Assembly: GCA_001599755.1 (NCBI GenBank)
Contig: BCHX01000003.1
Span: 2,763,289-2,827,288, forward strand
Reading direction: 5' to 3'
Source: Gliomastix tumulicola
Taxonomy: Eukaryota; Ascomycota; Sordariomycetes; Hypocreales; Bionectriaceae
Length of the DNA: 64,000 nucleotides
Under the pieces are notes generated by a model. The model saw only the letters and a program-made list of their open reading frames with translations. It was not told the DNA's origin and searched no databases. Of this stretch, positions 22,101-34,152 are shown in pieces. The stretch's first letter is position 1. Each line of letters begins with the position of its first letter. A program made the position numbers and the translations under genes.

Positions 22101-22790
22101 GGAGATTCTTTGACCGTGAACCGAGTGTTGGCTGGTGCGCTGGTCCTTCCGGTTGATGCTGTCAGGCAACTCTGAATATCGATGACTGTAAGCCAATGAT
22201 TTGCGGCATGGACCACCCTCCAGGCGGGCATAATGCGGCCAAATTGGCTATTCGCCTGCCTGGACCCAATTGGGGGTTTTGAGGCCTGCAGAGGGTGCCA
22301 TTTTGTCGCCTACTGTTCCGTGGACAGCGACTGCTTGCCTCGCCAGCTTGGATGCCTTTCGTAGGTCTGGAGTGGGTAAAGGCCGGGCAAAGGAGGCGAT
22401 GACGACGTGCTGCAGGTCGGTTGGAAGCGATCTGGATGGATCATGATGGGTGGCGTACCGAGAGTCGAATGAATTCGGTCGTCAGGTAGCAGCATTGGGA
22501 TTTTTGTGACGTCGCAGCATTCAAGCAAGCCGTATTAACATCTGTGATAGGAAGGAAGGAGCATGCACTCGTGCGTCTGGGCTGCACCTGCTTGTGCACC
22601 AGCACTGATCAAGCTCTTCAAATTGCAGCAGGTTATGGAAGGCACGACCTATAGTTGGAGTGTTATAGGTACCTGGGTACTTCTTTCCCGTGTTGTGAGG
22701 CGTGCGCCACCAAGAGTGACATGCCACCAAGCTCATTCGTATTCCCGTCTTGTACCTCTACATCCTCCTCATTTTTCTTGGTCCTTTACT

Positions 22791-22815
22791 CAGAGAGAGA
22801 GAGAGACACACACAC
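22791..22815 (+). repeat. (GA)n-(CA)n compound microsatellite
   Basis: A GA run passes directly into a CA run in non-coding sequence. Confidence 0.85.
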
Positions 22816-25398
22816 TTCGTTCTGAACGACACGTGCCCACTTTGACAGCCCGTTTCTCTGCTAACGGCGATTCGATCGCGGCCGAACACTCCCCCGACTC
22901 ACAGGACAAACCTTGGAAAGGCTGGAGAAAGAAGGTGGGCAACTGACTCGGGCAACATTCCTTTCCCCGCTCTGGACCCAAGACCGTTGAGAGGGTAAAA
23001 TGCCCCGAACCACAAATCTCGATACGTCAAAGCCCGGCGTATGGGTTGATCAGATCAGACACCCCTACACGTGCACCTTTTCGCCGAACAGAGGCGCCTG
23101 AGGACTCGGAGCGGCAGCTCGCTGCTGGCTGCGCCCGCAACCCACGTCCAAGGAGATTCGGTCAAGAGTCTAGATTCTCGTCGGAGGTTGACTACGCGCT
23201 CCTCCTCGCCCATCCCCTGGTAATATCATGACCAATACGGTAGTGGAATGTGTCAAAGCTGGGCATATCACGGATGTCCCTTTGCGTTTTGGTGCTCGGC
23301 TGTGCGAATCAGGTTGTCAAGACTGTTGCATTGACCGACCTGCGGCCGCAACGGCTTTGCAGGAGGTGGTCCAGGGCCGCCTCCCAGGGCTATTGGTGTG
23401 GATGGTCACCCACAATTTCCCCCTTCTTTCTTGCAAATGAACCTTTTGCCTTTTGCAAGGATAATCCCGGTTGCTATTATCTTTCCCTCAAGCGGCATCG
23501 GTCGGTAAGGATACAGGGGGGGCCAAGATCGGATGCGATGCAGTCGATGAAAACTGCGAAGGAAGGGGCCCCTTCGATATTATTACGGTCGCGATTGACG
23601 ATGTCACCGCAGCAGTGTGAATGGGCACGAATCAAGAGATTCCTTGGGGGCACGCTATTTGTTACGGTGAGAGCTTAGCAGGCATGCAGCATGTCACATG
23701 AGAAGAGGCTGGCGAATCTGCGAAGGCCACTGAACCTGACACCGCCGGCAACCCTTTTTATAGACCACGGCCGACAGAAGTACCGAGCTGTCGCCATCGT
23801 ATTATCGCCTAGGCCTTGCTCAAGATGACAGGCAGGCCCGTGAAGGATCTTTGAGCTTGCACGCGTGTGTGCCCCGGACCCCCTGCCTCTGACTTTGCAC
23901 CAGCTGAGCAAGCTTCGGCAAGGATCCTGCTTGGTTGACAGCTGCAACAGGTCGAGTATTTTCCCTCCTGACCGTGTGGGCCGACACCTCTTCTGATCAT
24001 GGGCTGGCTGTCTGAGGGGGTCTCCCCGAAAGCGGTACGGATATACCGCAATTTTCGCGACACTCTTCTGCTCTTGAGCATGATGGATAGGCGGAGAGAA
24101 AGATGCTGCGGCTGCTGTTATGGGTACTTTGCTGTGTTGCCAACGAGGGGTCCCCGCCCAAAATGGCCTCATGTCCCGGGATGGTGCGAGCTGCAGGAGC
24201 AAGCGACAGAGATCTGGCAGGACATGTCGGCACTTGGGTCGCGAGCACGTTGGTCAGAGGATAGGTAAGACATCTGATGGGACGACAGCAGCGTGGCTGG
24301 GCTCGGAAAAGTCGAAAGAAGACAAACATGCTCGCACAGTCGTAATAGGCCCTCTCCCAATGCAACACAACCTGTCACCCCACGGTGGCTCTCTCTTGCT
24401 ACCATAGTACCGATCCAAGCGATCGAGTATTTCGGCCAAAAGGGCTCACCAGGAAGGGCGCTTGGCATTGAACAAATATGGCTGCCTAAATCCCAAAAAG
24501 CTCTGGGGAGGTAAGATCCCTGGACGGCAAGATGAGGTTGAGGCTCGAGCAGCAGGGAAACGCGTATAGGTACCGTACCCTCTGGCTGTCAGGGGAGCGA
24601 CCCCAGCAGCGCCCAAATTAGACGGGCCGGTTTCGCCCTTCATCGATCTAGCATGGCATGGCTGGCAGGGCGAGGCGCCAATACCACCCTCCATGATCGA
24701 GTGTCGGAAACAGACAGGGCTGTATCGATACTTTGGTGTGATTCCGTCGAGATACGAGGATCGAGCTGCTTCGGTTAGCAGCGAGATGCTGGCTTTGGCA
24801 GTGAGGCGACGGCGACATGAGACCACTAGTGAGTGGTACATGCTCCGTGCAGCGCTCTAGTGCGGTGCTCTAGTGCACGGAACTGCACCCACAGTGCTGA
24901 AATACAACGACTCTGATTGCCTGTCCGACCTGTCCGAGGACTCAGCCCCCACTTGGAACCGCTCTAGGGAGCCGTTGGAAGTGAATCGATCAACGGCGGT
25001 CCAGGCCGTTGCATTGCTTCTAGAAGTCTGAGGCTGGAAAGTTTGACAGGTTGTAGTAGTCAGACACAGACCTTATTCCGCTGCCTGCCAGTACTCGGGC
25101 AAAGCACTTTGAGACTTGCATAGCATAGCACCGAGACCTCGTTGCGCCGTGGCTTTCGGAGGTGTGCACTCGGGTGTGCGTAGAGTGACAGACCCTGCGA
25201 TGTACCCTCAAGAAGGAGTCTGACTGGGAACCGTCCGTGCACGGTCTCGGTTGCACAGGAGATGGGACAGGAGCCAAAACGCTCGAAAATTCCCGAGTGT
25301 GATCTGGGGCGTGGCACCTACTGTATCAGTGCCAGCGTCCATGCTCCGTATTCCGAGCTGCAAACAACCAACCAACAGGGCTCTATAGTGCATCACGC

Positions 25399-25421
25399 AT
25401 CACATCACATCACATCACATC
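25399..25421 (+). repeat. (CATCA)n pentanucleotide repeat
   Basis: Between four and five tandem copies of a five-base unit (ATCAC register) in non-coding sequence. Confidence 0.85.
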
Positions 25422-28400
25422 TTGCACCCCGTGATATGCTGCTGCTATGACTAATAGATCCCTTTCCACTCCCTATCTGTGCATGCTGTCCGTCCCCATT
25501 AAGCTCTGGCCACAAGGTGTTCACAAGGTACTTTCGCGCACAGTATACGAGTATAGCAGCGACCGAGGGCCACCGCAATTAAAGGAAGATCGCGGGATGT
25601 CCTTGTAAGGAGTAGTGCTTCGCCCGGTACATCGACTGAGGCTCATTCCCTGTTGATAATATTGATACTTCATTTGTATTAAGAGCTTAACAGAAAATCC
25701 TTGATGACTTTTGGGTACTATTTTCTGGGGCGCAACTTCCCAGAGAAAGTGATTTCCACAGACCCCGAGCCCCACTTCCTCTCCCTTTTTGCAGCAAGTG
25801 CAGGTAGTCGGCTGAGATGCGTCGCCCAGCATAAACTATCACCACTCACCGCCCGCTCGATGCCTGAACGAACGGCGCGCGGAAATCATCCGACGTCCAA
25901 GCAATACGGAAGGTCAGCCCGCACGCGGAATACTCGATACTTCGTTTTCCAGCACCCCGTCGGCCTCAATATAGGCGACACATGCCTGCGCGGCCGGAAA
26001 GACTGGGACACACGAGCAACGCCACTCGAACGGCATCCGTCACCACCTCTTCCTTTTTCGAGCGATGCGAGGTAAGTAGTACTACTAGGAGTATGTAAGA
26101 CCCAGGGTACATCCGACAGGGACTTGCGCCGATGTATCTGTACGGAGACGGCATCCCTACCCTTTCGTACCGCACCGGGCATCATTGCGAATCTTGGGAT
26201 TGGGTGCCAACCAGCCTGTCAACAAGGGTCCCATTCAACGAAAAAAAAAAGAAGACCATAATGACGTAGCCCCTCGCCCTGATTGGCCGCGATTTACTCC
26301 GTCCATCGCCCGTCCTGGCCCGTTCTTATCTGGCTGGTCACTTTCTAGCTTCCTTTACCCACACCTCCCGCACAGAGTACCGCCCATCTCGAGTCAGCAC
26401 GGCGACCGACTCGACAGCTCGGGGAGCAAGGAGCAGGGTGACCACGGGTGAGATTTTGCCTGTCAGATTGAGAGAGCCATCTGCCAGCGAATCACGATGG
26501 GTGGTCCTTCCGGGCTGATGCTCTTGGCGACAGCGGCAGAAAGTAGCCGTGGCCTGGAGGTCTGGAACCTCTCCGGGGTGACCCTCCATCCCAAATAGGG
26601 TCCTCACGAGTCCCCCCCAAGGTCTCCCTAGCGAGGTGTGCGTGCTGCACCTCTTGGGTACGTACTCCGTATCCGTTGGGTCAAGGGTTTTTGCTGCTCC
26701 TTGGTCTCCAACACTCGATGCAGTTGCATAGGATCGCGCAGGCCGCTTCTCCACCACAGTGCGCCGCACCATCTTTGCCCTGCGCTCCAGCACGATCGAT
26801 GATGGGGGATGGGGTTCGAGGAATACTCCCATCCTTGGATCTTATCATGGGCAATGAGTTGCTGATCATGAGGTAGTCGTTGCACCGAATCTTGACAAGG
26901 TAGACAGACACACTCGACACAGGGCCTTGGAGGCCACACGGACCAGGGCCGACAGCGTTTGACGTTCAACTTCTGACCAAGCTTGCAGGACGTGAGCTTC
27001 TGGCCCAGGGTGTCACACCCCGAGCCAACTTGAGATTTCATAGTGCTGCTCCTTGTCACAGTTACTGGGGGCCATGCATGCACGCTCTCGTCAGTCACTG
27101 CCGACCTCGGACTCACAGACTTGGATGTATCCAGCAACAGGCATCAAGACACCAGACAAGTCAGAAGCTCGCCCTATACTATAGCCAAGGACCTGGTCAT
27201 GGAGGCCATCGTCAGGCTTAGCGGGGAGGCGCTTGTCCCTCTCCACGATGCTGAGGGAATAGTCTGATGGGCTGCCGGAGCTATCGATGGAAAAAGTGAA
27301 CCAGTCACCCCCCTCCACCCACCCAACTAGTCTCGTCGAGCTAACGGGCGTCCTTTTGTCTTCCCTTCCTTGAAATTGCAGGCTGGCTTGGTCAGCATGG
27401 AAAACATTCAAACTCTACGCCCTCGGGACTGGTTGTGGAGTGGCACGAGTGGGCAGGTGATGAGAATTCAATCGCTCGTGGCCAGATCGACCTAGAGGAT
27501 AGGCGCTCCACGCAGCCATTTCTGACACCACCTGGGCTACCCTGGCCAGGTGTGCTTCTAGGGCCGATTCCACGGAAGCGATGGCCCCTGCCTCCCTGGT
27601 CCCTGCCATTGTTTCATGATGACCTCCAGGCTCGAGCAATGTGATGAGGGCTGCGATCCGCCACCTTCTGGGCGTGCATCGCTCTTGGCTTTGATCCCGC
27701 CGCTGCTGCTTTTGCTGCTGCTCCAAGACACCTCGCGGTGACCGCTGACCCAACAAGACCCTAGCGCCGGCGACTACATGGCTCGCGAGGTGCAAGTCTG
27801 AGGGGAGTCGCTCTGCCAAGGCCGTCGGGGGTGTGCAAGCCTTGATGCTACGGCTCGTATGGGTTGGATGACGGATGGAGTCGGATGGATCACAGGGAAT
27901 ATCCCTCACAGCCATCACCCATCTTGATCAAAGGCAGGAGCATCGTCATAATGGCAATCTACCAATCTTGATCGACTCCGACACTGTGCAGTCACATTCC
28001 CCCCCGGGATGGGCATGGAGCGCTACCAACTCACGCTGAAACTTGTCTCCTGGTTGGCCAGGATATTTCCTTTTTAGCGGCGACAGGTCCTTCTCAAAAC
28101 AGACAGCTGCATATGGGCGCCCTCTCCGAGATCTCAGATGTATCCTCGAAGCATCCGTCAGACCATGCCACCGATGCCAACCCTTGGCTGTCATTTGATG
28201 AAACTGACAGATTTTGACCCGGCCCAACATCATCTTGTCACATCGCCCTTTCTCCGGCAAATGTCTACATAGCCCCCAATGCTCAAGACACGGAGTGAGG
28301 AGGGGAAATCGCTCGTCGGTTCGGTAGGAGGAGGTACAAATCTGTACGGTCCACATGAAGCCGGATCTCCCTCACTGAAAGTACCAGCTGGATACTTACT

Positions 28401-30125
28401 TACGTAGTATGTTGGGTGTGGCCAGCTCCCTCCCTCTTTGGCCACCGCCCCCGGACGAGTACACTCATCCACCTTCACCACGCTCCCGACCAAGCGCCCG
28501 CAGGTACTCGCAACTTGGATAGCACTTGTTAAGCCATCAGTCGAGAGAGGCTCCCCGCGTGGGCCTCATTTTGGATGACTGCCCGCGGCGGCGAAGCAGG
28601 CTGTACCCAGAAGCGTCTCACCCGCGATGGTACTACCTTTCAGGCCTTTCAGCAGGGCAAGGCAGGGCAAGGAAGGTACTTTGGCAGATTTATGAACAAG
28701 GTTTGGGTTGGTTTTTCGGCCATTACCCTAGATTGGAGGAGTATCGGCTTGCCCCATAGATCTGCCATCGACCTACGGATGGCACTGGCATCTGATGCAC
28801 CAGACTGGGTATCAGCTCCCCAATGAATGCGCGGCGTAGCACCAGCGGGCATTGTTGCTGAGATCTGCACTACGGTGATCTCGGACGCAACGACATTATC
28901 AACGACAGCACGGAAGCACTCGAAGACTCCCTCCTCGTTTTGTTGTCTGTTGCTTCCCGCCCTGGGGCCTGGGGCCTGGGGCTGGGCGTCATGGGACTAG
29001 CCGGGAAATCGGTAGACTTGTTGTTGTCTGGCCTTTCTTCTGTAATGGTGGTGAGGCTAACGGTTTAGACTCACGCCAGTCTGGCCACGTTTTGTGTCAT
29101 GTCGCCCGCAAAAGCGCACCTTCTTAACAGCCACTGCTATGACTAGCGAGTCTTTTTGACTTCGAGGCTGGGTGAGAGAAGTCGGGTTGGGGATTCCAGA
29201 ACTTCTGGATCCTAGCACCCCTACCGCTTCTATTCTTGCGCGTGTCTGGATCTAATTCGATATGATTTATTTCCACCGTACCCGTACCTCGCTAAGGGGA
29301 GGGAGGGAGTGAGACGAGACCGACCTGGGAGTGAGCCAGACAGCGGGCACAGCGGGCGGCAGGACAGCAACAGCGGACACAGACCACCACACAGTGAGAA
29401 CAAAGTGCAAAACCAGCGCTGCGGATTGGACTAGGGGCCCTTTAGCGGGCAGGCTAAGCTGGGTCAGGGCTTGCTGGGAGCCTCCACCCAGGTCTGCCCA
29501 CCTTTCATCTCCCAACAGCAGAGACGCTGGTGTGGTGTTCTGCCAGCTTGAACCAGAAGCAATAAGAGCGGCAGCGCTATTGCTGATGGACGACCTCCCC
29601 TGGGCGTTCACACCCCCCCCTCCTTCGACCGACTGGGCATGAAGGCATACTCGTAAAGGGCACGAGGCATAAGGCATGAGCTCTCCCCATCTCCCGTGAT
29701 AAAATTAGCGAGCTGCCTCGAGCTTTACCGTACCGGAGTCGAAATCAAATCAATCAGAGATCGGGGGCCCCTGGATCTGGGCGAGCCCCCAGGCAATTCT
29801 GCGCTAGGGCAGGGCAGCCTCTGGCCCTCACGTTCTCTGCCTGTCCGTCCTTGGTAATTTTCTTTTCTTTTCTTTTTTGTTCCGGTGGGCTCTCGCAGTG
29901 AGCCGACAGGGAGTCACTCGCAGTTGCGAGCCAACTGAAAGGTGCAAACCTGGGCTCCACCCGGCAGGTGACTGGGGTGCGAGTTCTTTCCTTTCTTTGG
30001 AGGTCATCTCATCGCCAGACTCCACCGTCAGGGTAGTGGCTGGGTGGAGAAGGGGGGTGTGGGACTTGGAGGTGAAGCTTGGGACTCGCAGTGGGGAGTA
30101 CGACGACAAGTACCTGGCGATGTAC

Positions 30126-30154
30126 CGGTACCAGCGGTACCAACGGTACCAACG
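30126..30154 (+). repeat. Tandem GGTACC-containing repeat
   Basis: Degenerate copies of CGGTACCAA, each containing the palindrome GGTACC, lie in the upstream region of nsdD. Immediately after (about 30190-30250) lies a second degenerate array built on GATGCCCTGC/CCATGC units. Confidence 0.75.
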
Positions 30155-30903
30155 GCGGGTACCTGTACTTTGTCGCAACTGAATCTAGATGCCATGCCAT
30201 GCGATGCCCTGCGATGCCCTGCGACTTCGATGCCCTGCCGTGCCATGCCACGATTTTCCCACTGCCCGCTGCCCACCGCCCACTCCCCCGATTGGATTGG
30301 AGTCAAGGCCGCCTTGCGCCCGTCAGATCTTGCCCAAGGTACTAACTACTATAACGGAGTAGCGACTGAGGTAGTGGCCTACTTACCTACCTCACTCACT
30401 ACCCGCTGGTGTCTCTGTGTCCTGAGTCCTGACACGCTTCCCAGGCGCTCCTCGACAAGTCCTCTTTCCCTCTGCTGTGTCTGCTCGCCAGCTGCCACTT
30501 CCTTCGGCCTTCTTCCCCCCTTCCTTCTTTTTCGTTTCTCTCCCTCCTTCTTCCGCCCCCCTCCACTTCACCTGAGCTTTGCGAGGTGCGAGCAAAGGGA
30601 CTTTGGATATCGTCCGTCTCTTTTTTTTTCTCCTTGTCCCCCCCCATCTTGCTCCTCTGGACAACAGCTCTGCTCACGCACTCTCTTCCGCTTTTTCTTG
30701 TCCTGTCTCTTGCCGTAATATCCTGTGGCGCCCCCCCCCGTCTCGCATTTTAACTCAAGATCTGGTCGATTCACGCCCCTGTTCGGGCCCTGAGCGTAAC
30801 AGCTTTTCAGATCAGATCGCCCAGCCCAGCCTGTGCCATCTATTATCGCCGCCGCCGCCCACCCATCATCCATCACTCATCCACTCTGTCTGCTCCTCTC
30901 CTC

Positions 30904-30935
30904 CTACCTTACCTTACCTTGCCTTACCTTACCTG
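30904..30935 (+). repeat. (CCTTA)n pentanucleotide repeat
   Basis: About six CTTAC/CTTGC units in the pyrimidine-rich nsdD upstream region. Confidence 0.85.
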
Positions 30936-31202
30936 ACCGTATTATTTGCCTTTGCCTTACCTGATCTGACAAGGCCTGCCCTGACCCGACTTTCCCTGGA
31001 TCCATCTTATCTTGTCTGTCCATCCACCCAGACACGATAATTCCTTCTTCGTCCTTGATTCCTCCTCCACTTGCACACAAACTTATACCTCCACACAAAC
31101 ATCACGATCACCACCACATCGACATCACCAGATCCTCCCACGACGGCGACGACACCTTTCAGTCTGCTCACCGTCTCAACTCGACACTCGCCTTCCTCCT
31201 AG

Positions 31203-31237
31203 CTTTCTCTCTCTCTCTCTTTCTCTCTCTTTCTCTC
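31203..31237 (+). repeat. (CT)n tract
   Basis: Long CT dinucleotide tract with occasional TTT, about 90 nt before the nsdD start codon. Such tracts are common in fungal core promoters and leaders. Confidence 0.85.
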
Positions 31238-31324
31238 CACATCAAAAAGCTTGGGCGAAGAAGTTTCACACAGAGCTGTCGCAGCGTCAGATGCATCTGT
31301 TGCTGTGAGTAGTACACGCCAGGT

Positions 31325-32958
31325 ATGGAAGCGGCTGATTCTGGAGCGAGGCAAAGGTGAGTCTCAGCAGCTCGGTCACGTCCGACTCCGAGTGTCTCCC
31401 TGGAATGCTAACCCGACGTCCTCGCAGCGGTACCACCTCTGCTAGTTCCGATTCTCACCAGAGAGCTCTTCCCTACCAGCCCTACCGGGATACTCAAGAC
31501 AGACAGCAGCACCTGCAGCAGCTTCACGATCCGTCGTCAGTCATGGCGACCGCCGCTGTCTTGCACGCTTCGGCCCCGTACCCTACCGTGGCCGCCTCGT
31601 ACTCGTCTGCCTACCCTCAACCTCCTGCCTCGAATGGCGTCTCGACACCGGATGCTCGCAAGGCCGACGAGCTGGACCCCCTGAAGCGACAATCTCTGCC
31701 CTCGATCTCGGAAGTCATCTCTGGTACCAAGTCGTACCCGGCGCCGCCTAATGCCGCAGCGCAGCAGCCGAACACTTCTTTCCCCTCGCCTTTCACCTCG
31801 GGCGGCGGACCCTCCCGCTCATTCACCGAGCAGGAGAAGCAGCCCGAGCCTCAGGCCATGCGATCCGCCTCGGGGGCGTACCCGTCGAGACACGAGACGA
31901 ATGCCTTCGCAGAATCACCTCGACCACCATTCAGCAACAGGCCGGGTGGGCTGCCCCCAGTCCCTGACCGTCGACCGAGCCCCATTGGCAGCAAGGACGC
32001 GCTGGGAGTAGCGCATCGCATGTTCGACTACAGCGACTCTCGGTCCGCGAATGGCGGGTACCCGCAACCCCCCCTACAAGCCAACACAACATCAAATGTC
32101 TACCCTAACAGCCAACTGCCGCCCGGCCAACTCCCGCTGCCTCACTTCCCCCAGTCGCCTCGGTATGCGCAGCAGACCCATGGCTATGCCACGAACTCCA
32201 ACTACGACCAGCGCAACCAACCGATGGGCATGGAAGACCGAGACAGGGCGGCCCGTACCGCCCAAGGCGAACCCTTCGACACTCCAAGCTACCAGGAGGC
32301 TCTCAGTCGTGTAAGTCCACTTCGAGTAGCGTATTTTTGTGTGCCTGTGCCCTGGTTTCGTTGCTGACAGTCGTACAGATGGCTCAAAGCTCCCGCGTCA
32401 TCTACAGCTTCTCCGATGCGTACTCCAAGATCGCACACGAGCAACATGGTCACTACCATTTCCCTGAACGACTGCCCAGTGACATGGAGCTTAGCGACAT
32501 GATTGCGCATGCGGATGCTGTCAGACATTCGCTGGAATTCATGAGGGAAGCGGTGGCGCGCAACGATCGCGCTCAGATGGCTTACTTCCGATCCACGATT
32601 GAGAACATGAAGCCCGGCGACCCCTACGACCCGAACGACGAGCTGCCTCTAGGCTTTGGGAAGATGTTCGACGACCCGATGAAGAGTGCGTATGGCATCA
32701 CAGAGGTGAAGAAACGCCGCGGGGTGAGCATCCCAACAAGCTTTATACGTTGTCTTGATCATCAACTAACATTAACCTCAGCGTGCTGCCCCACCTGGTC
32801 GATGCCACAGCTGTAACCGAGTCGACACACCTGAATGGAGACGAGGACCTGACGGCGCAAGGACTCTTTGCAACGCCTGCGGTCTACACTACGCCAAACT
32901 GGAACGAAAACGACAGATAGAGGCTCGATCGATCCGACCCAAGGATGAGAGAAAATGA
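31325..32958 (+). CDS. nsdD: GATA transcription factor NsdD / SUB-1
   Basis: Exons are 31325-31356, 31428-32310, 32379-32723 and 32782-32958, giving 478 residues (Aspergillus NsdD is of similar size). In the family it is a nuclear regulator required for sexual development and repressing asexual development; Neurospora SUB-1 also acts in light responses. The first 32-nt exon (MEAADSGARQ) is supported by a textbook intron: GTGAGT donor, GCTAAC branch, CGCAG acceptor. Residues 11-300 are Pro/Ser/Gln-rich and disordered. The middle part (VIYSFSDAYSKIAHEQHGH and following) is the conserved NsdD helical region. The single zinc finger at 428-453 is C-X2-C-X18-C-X2-C (CHSC...CNAC), the class-IVb-like spacing, followed by a basic tail (KLERKRQIEARSIRPK). 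The finger lies at the extreme C-terminus, as in NsdD. Confidence 0.95.
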
Positions 32959-33860
32959 TTGTCGACTATGGACGACGGAACGCAAGGATGGACATGACTC
33001 CGATTTGATACACACCACCCACACCGCATTCACGACTATACTATGGAAATCGCCACCAGATTTCGCAACTCTTCCACAACAACAAGCTCCTTAGCGACAC
33101 GAGGCCGACATGCCGAATTTGACGATCGCTTTCCCGACTCTCCTAAACCTCTTTGCTTCTTCTTTCTTCAACTTTTCCTCATCACCACGGCCCATTTCTT
33201 ATTTCCTGTACATAAGCCAAGTTTCGAAGGGATTTTCATCCCTCTTATCTTTTTCCTCTTTGATTTTTTGGATTTTAAAGTCAGTGGCTTACGGCAAGTA
33301 TGGCGTTATTCTTACTTCTTGGGTGGTCGGTCGGTCGGTTTGGTCTCTGGTCCTACGTACAGACAGTGGGAAAAATGTTTGCTACTAGGGTACAACTGGA
33401 TGCAATATGGCTTGTGTCTAATTGCTAGTGTTTTCTAGACCAGAAAGAAAAAAAGTGAAGATGCTGGGTTTTGAATATTTTTTTTTACACACTTATATCG
33501 CAACATGGGTGATTACACTACGTGCCCCCAGTTACTGCTATCGTATATACATCCAGTAGGTAGAGTAAAAAAAAATCATATGTGGTAGAACGAAGATATC
33601 GGACCTTGCGACACTCGAGACTGGCGGCCACGACGAGAAACGAGCTTCTGCCAAGTTGCTGAGAGGGAACACAGTTTGTACGACGGCAACGTCGGACGCA
33701 CCCCATCGTTCTCTGCATCTTTGGGTGTTTCCCTTTTGCCTTGCTAACCCCCCCCCTTTTTTGCATACGCCTGCCGACCAGCCTAGACGTTTGATGATGA
33801 AGACTTACCAAGAAAAACACCCTACGTGCTTGTCCAAGGAAGAGCTTCGGCTAGATGGGC

Positions 33861-33897
33861 GGAAGGGGGGAGGGGGGGGGGAGGGGTGGTGGTGGGT
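33861..33897 (+). repeat. G-run tract, potential G-quadruplex
   Basis: Runs of 6, 10 and 4 G with short A/T spacers, then GGT repeats. At least four G-tracts lie close enough for a quadruplex on the plus strand. Confidence 0.7.
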
Positions 33898-34123
33898 GTC
33901 CCCCCCAAAGGTAGGTCTGAGGGATTGCAGGCCGGGGACACGAGGCCAGAAAGAAAGAAATCGTCCCATTCCGAGAGGAACCTTGGACAAGTCCTCTCTC
34001 TGCCTGTCTGTCCCATGCTGCCCATGTCGCACGGGCCCCCAAAAAAATCAAAAATCAAAAATCGCCCGGGTGCGATATGCGTAATATGCACACACCCTAC
34101 TTAAAAGGACTACCGCTGGATAT

Positions 34124-34152
34124 CCTCCCCCCTCCCCCCTCCCCCCCTCCCG
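34124..34152 (-). repeat. C-run tract, potential G-quadruplex on minus strand
   Basis: Four runs of at least three C separated by single T bases, a strong quadruplex pattern when read on the minus strand. Confidence 0.75.

Larger units (their letters stand above)
19124..31324. other. 12.2-kb gene-poor region upstream of nsdD
   Basis: I find no gene I can support here. Many open frames of 60-175 codons occur on both strands, but they overlap, lack family motifs and mostly lack the C/G-ending codon bias of the real genes. There are no recognisable transposase, reverse transcriptase, LTR or terminal-repeat signals, and no obvious RIP-like AT-rich block. Simple repeats cluster toward 29.8-31.2 kb, where sequence becomes strongly pyrimidine-rich, consistent with a long 5' leader for nsdD. 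Weak coding-like stretches are listed among the findings. Confidence 0.5.

Noticed and set aside
23250..23678. 142-codon plus-strand frame with a weakly hydrophobic start and several cysteines
   Set aside because: Considered as a small secreted protein. The hydrophobic part is short, codon use is mixed and no promoter or intron signals support it.
25380..25425. CATCA array considered as a CRISPR-like or telomere-like repeat
   Set aside because: Unit is five bases without spacers and does not match the TTAGGG telomere repeat; it is a simple microsatellite.
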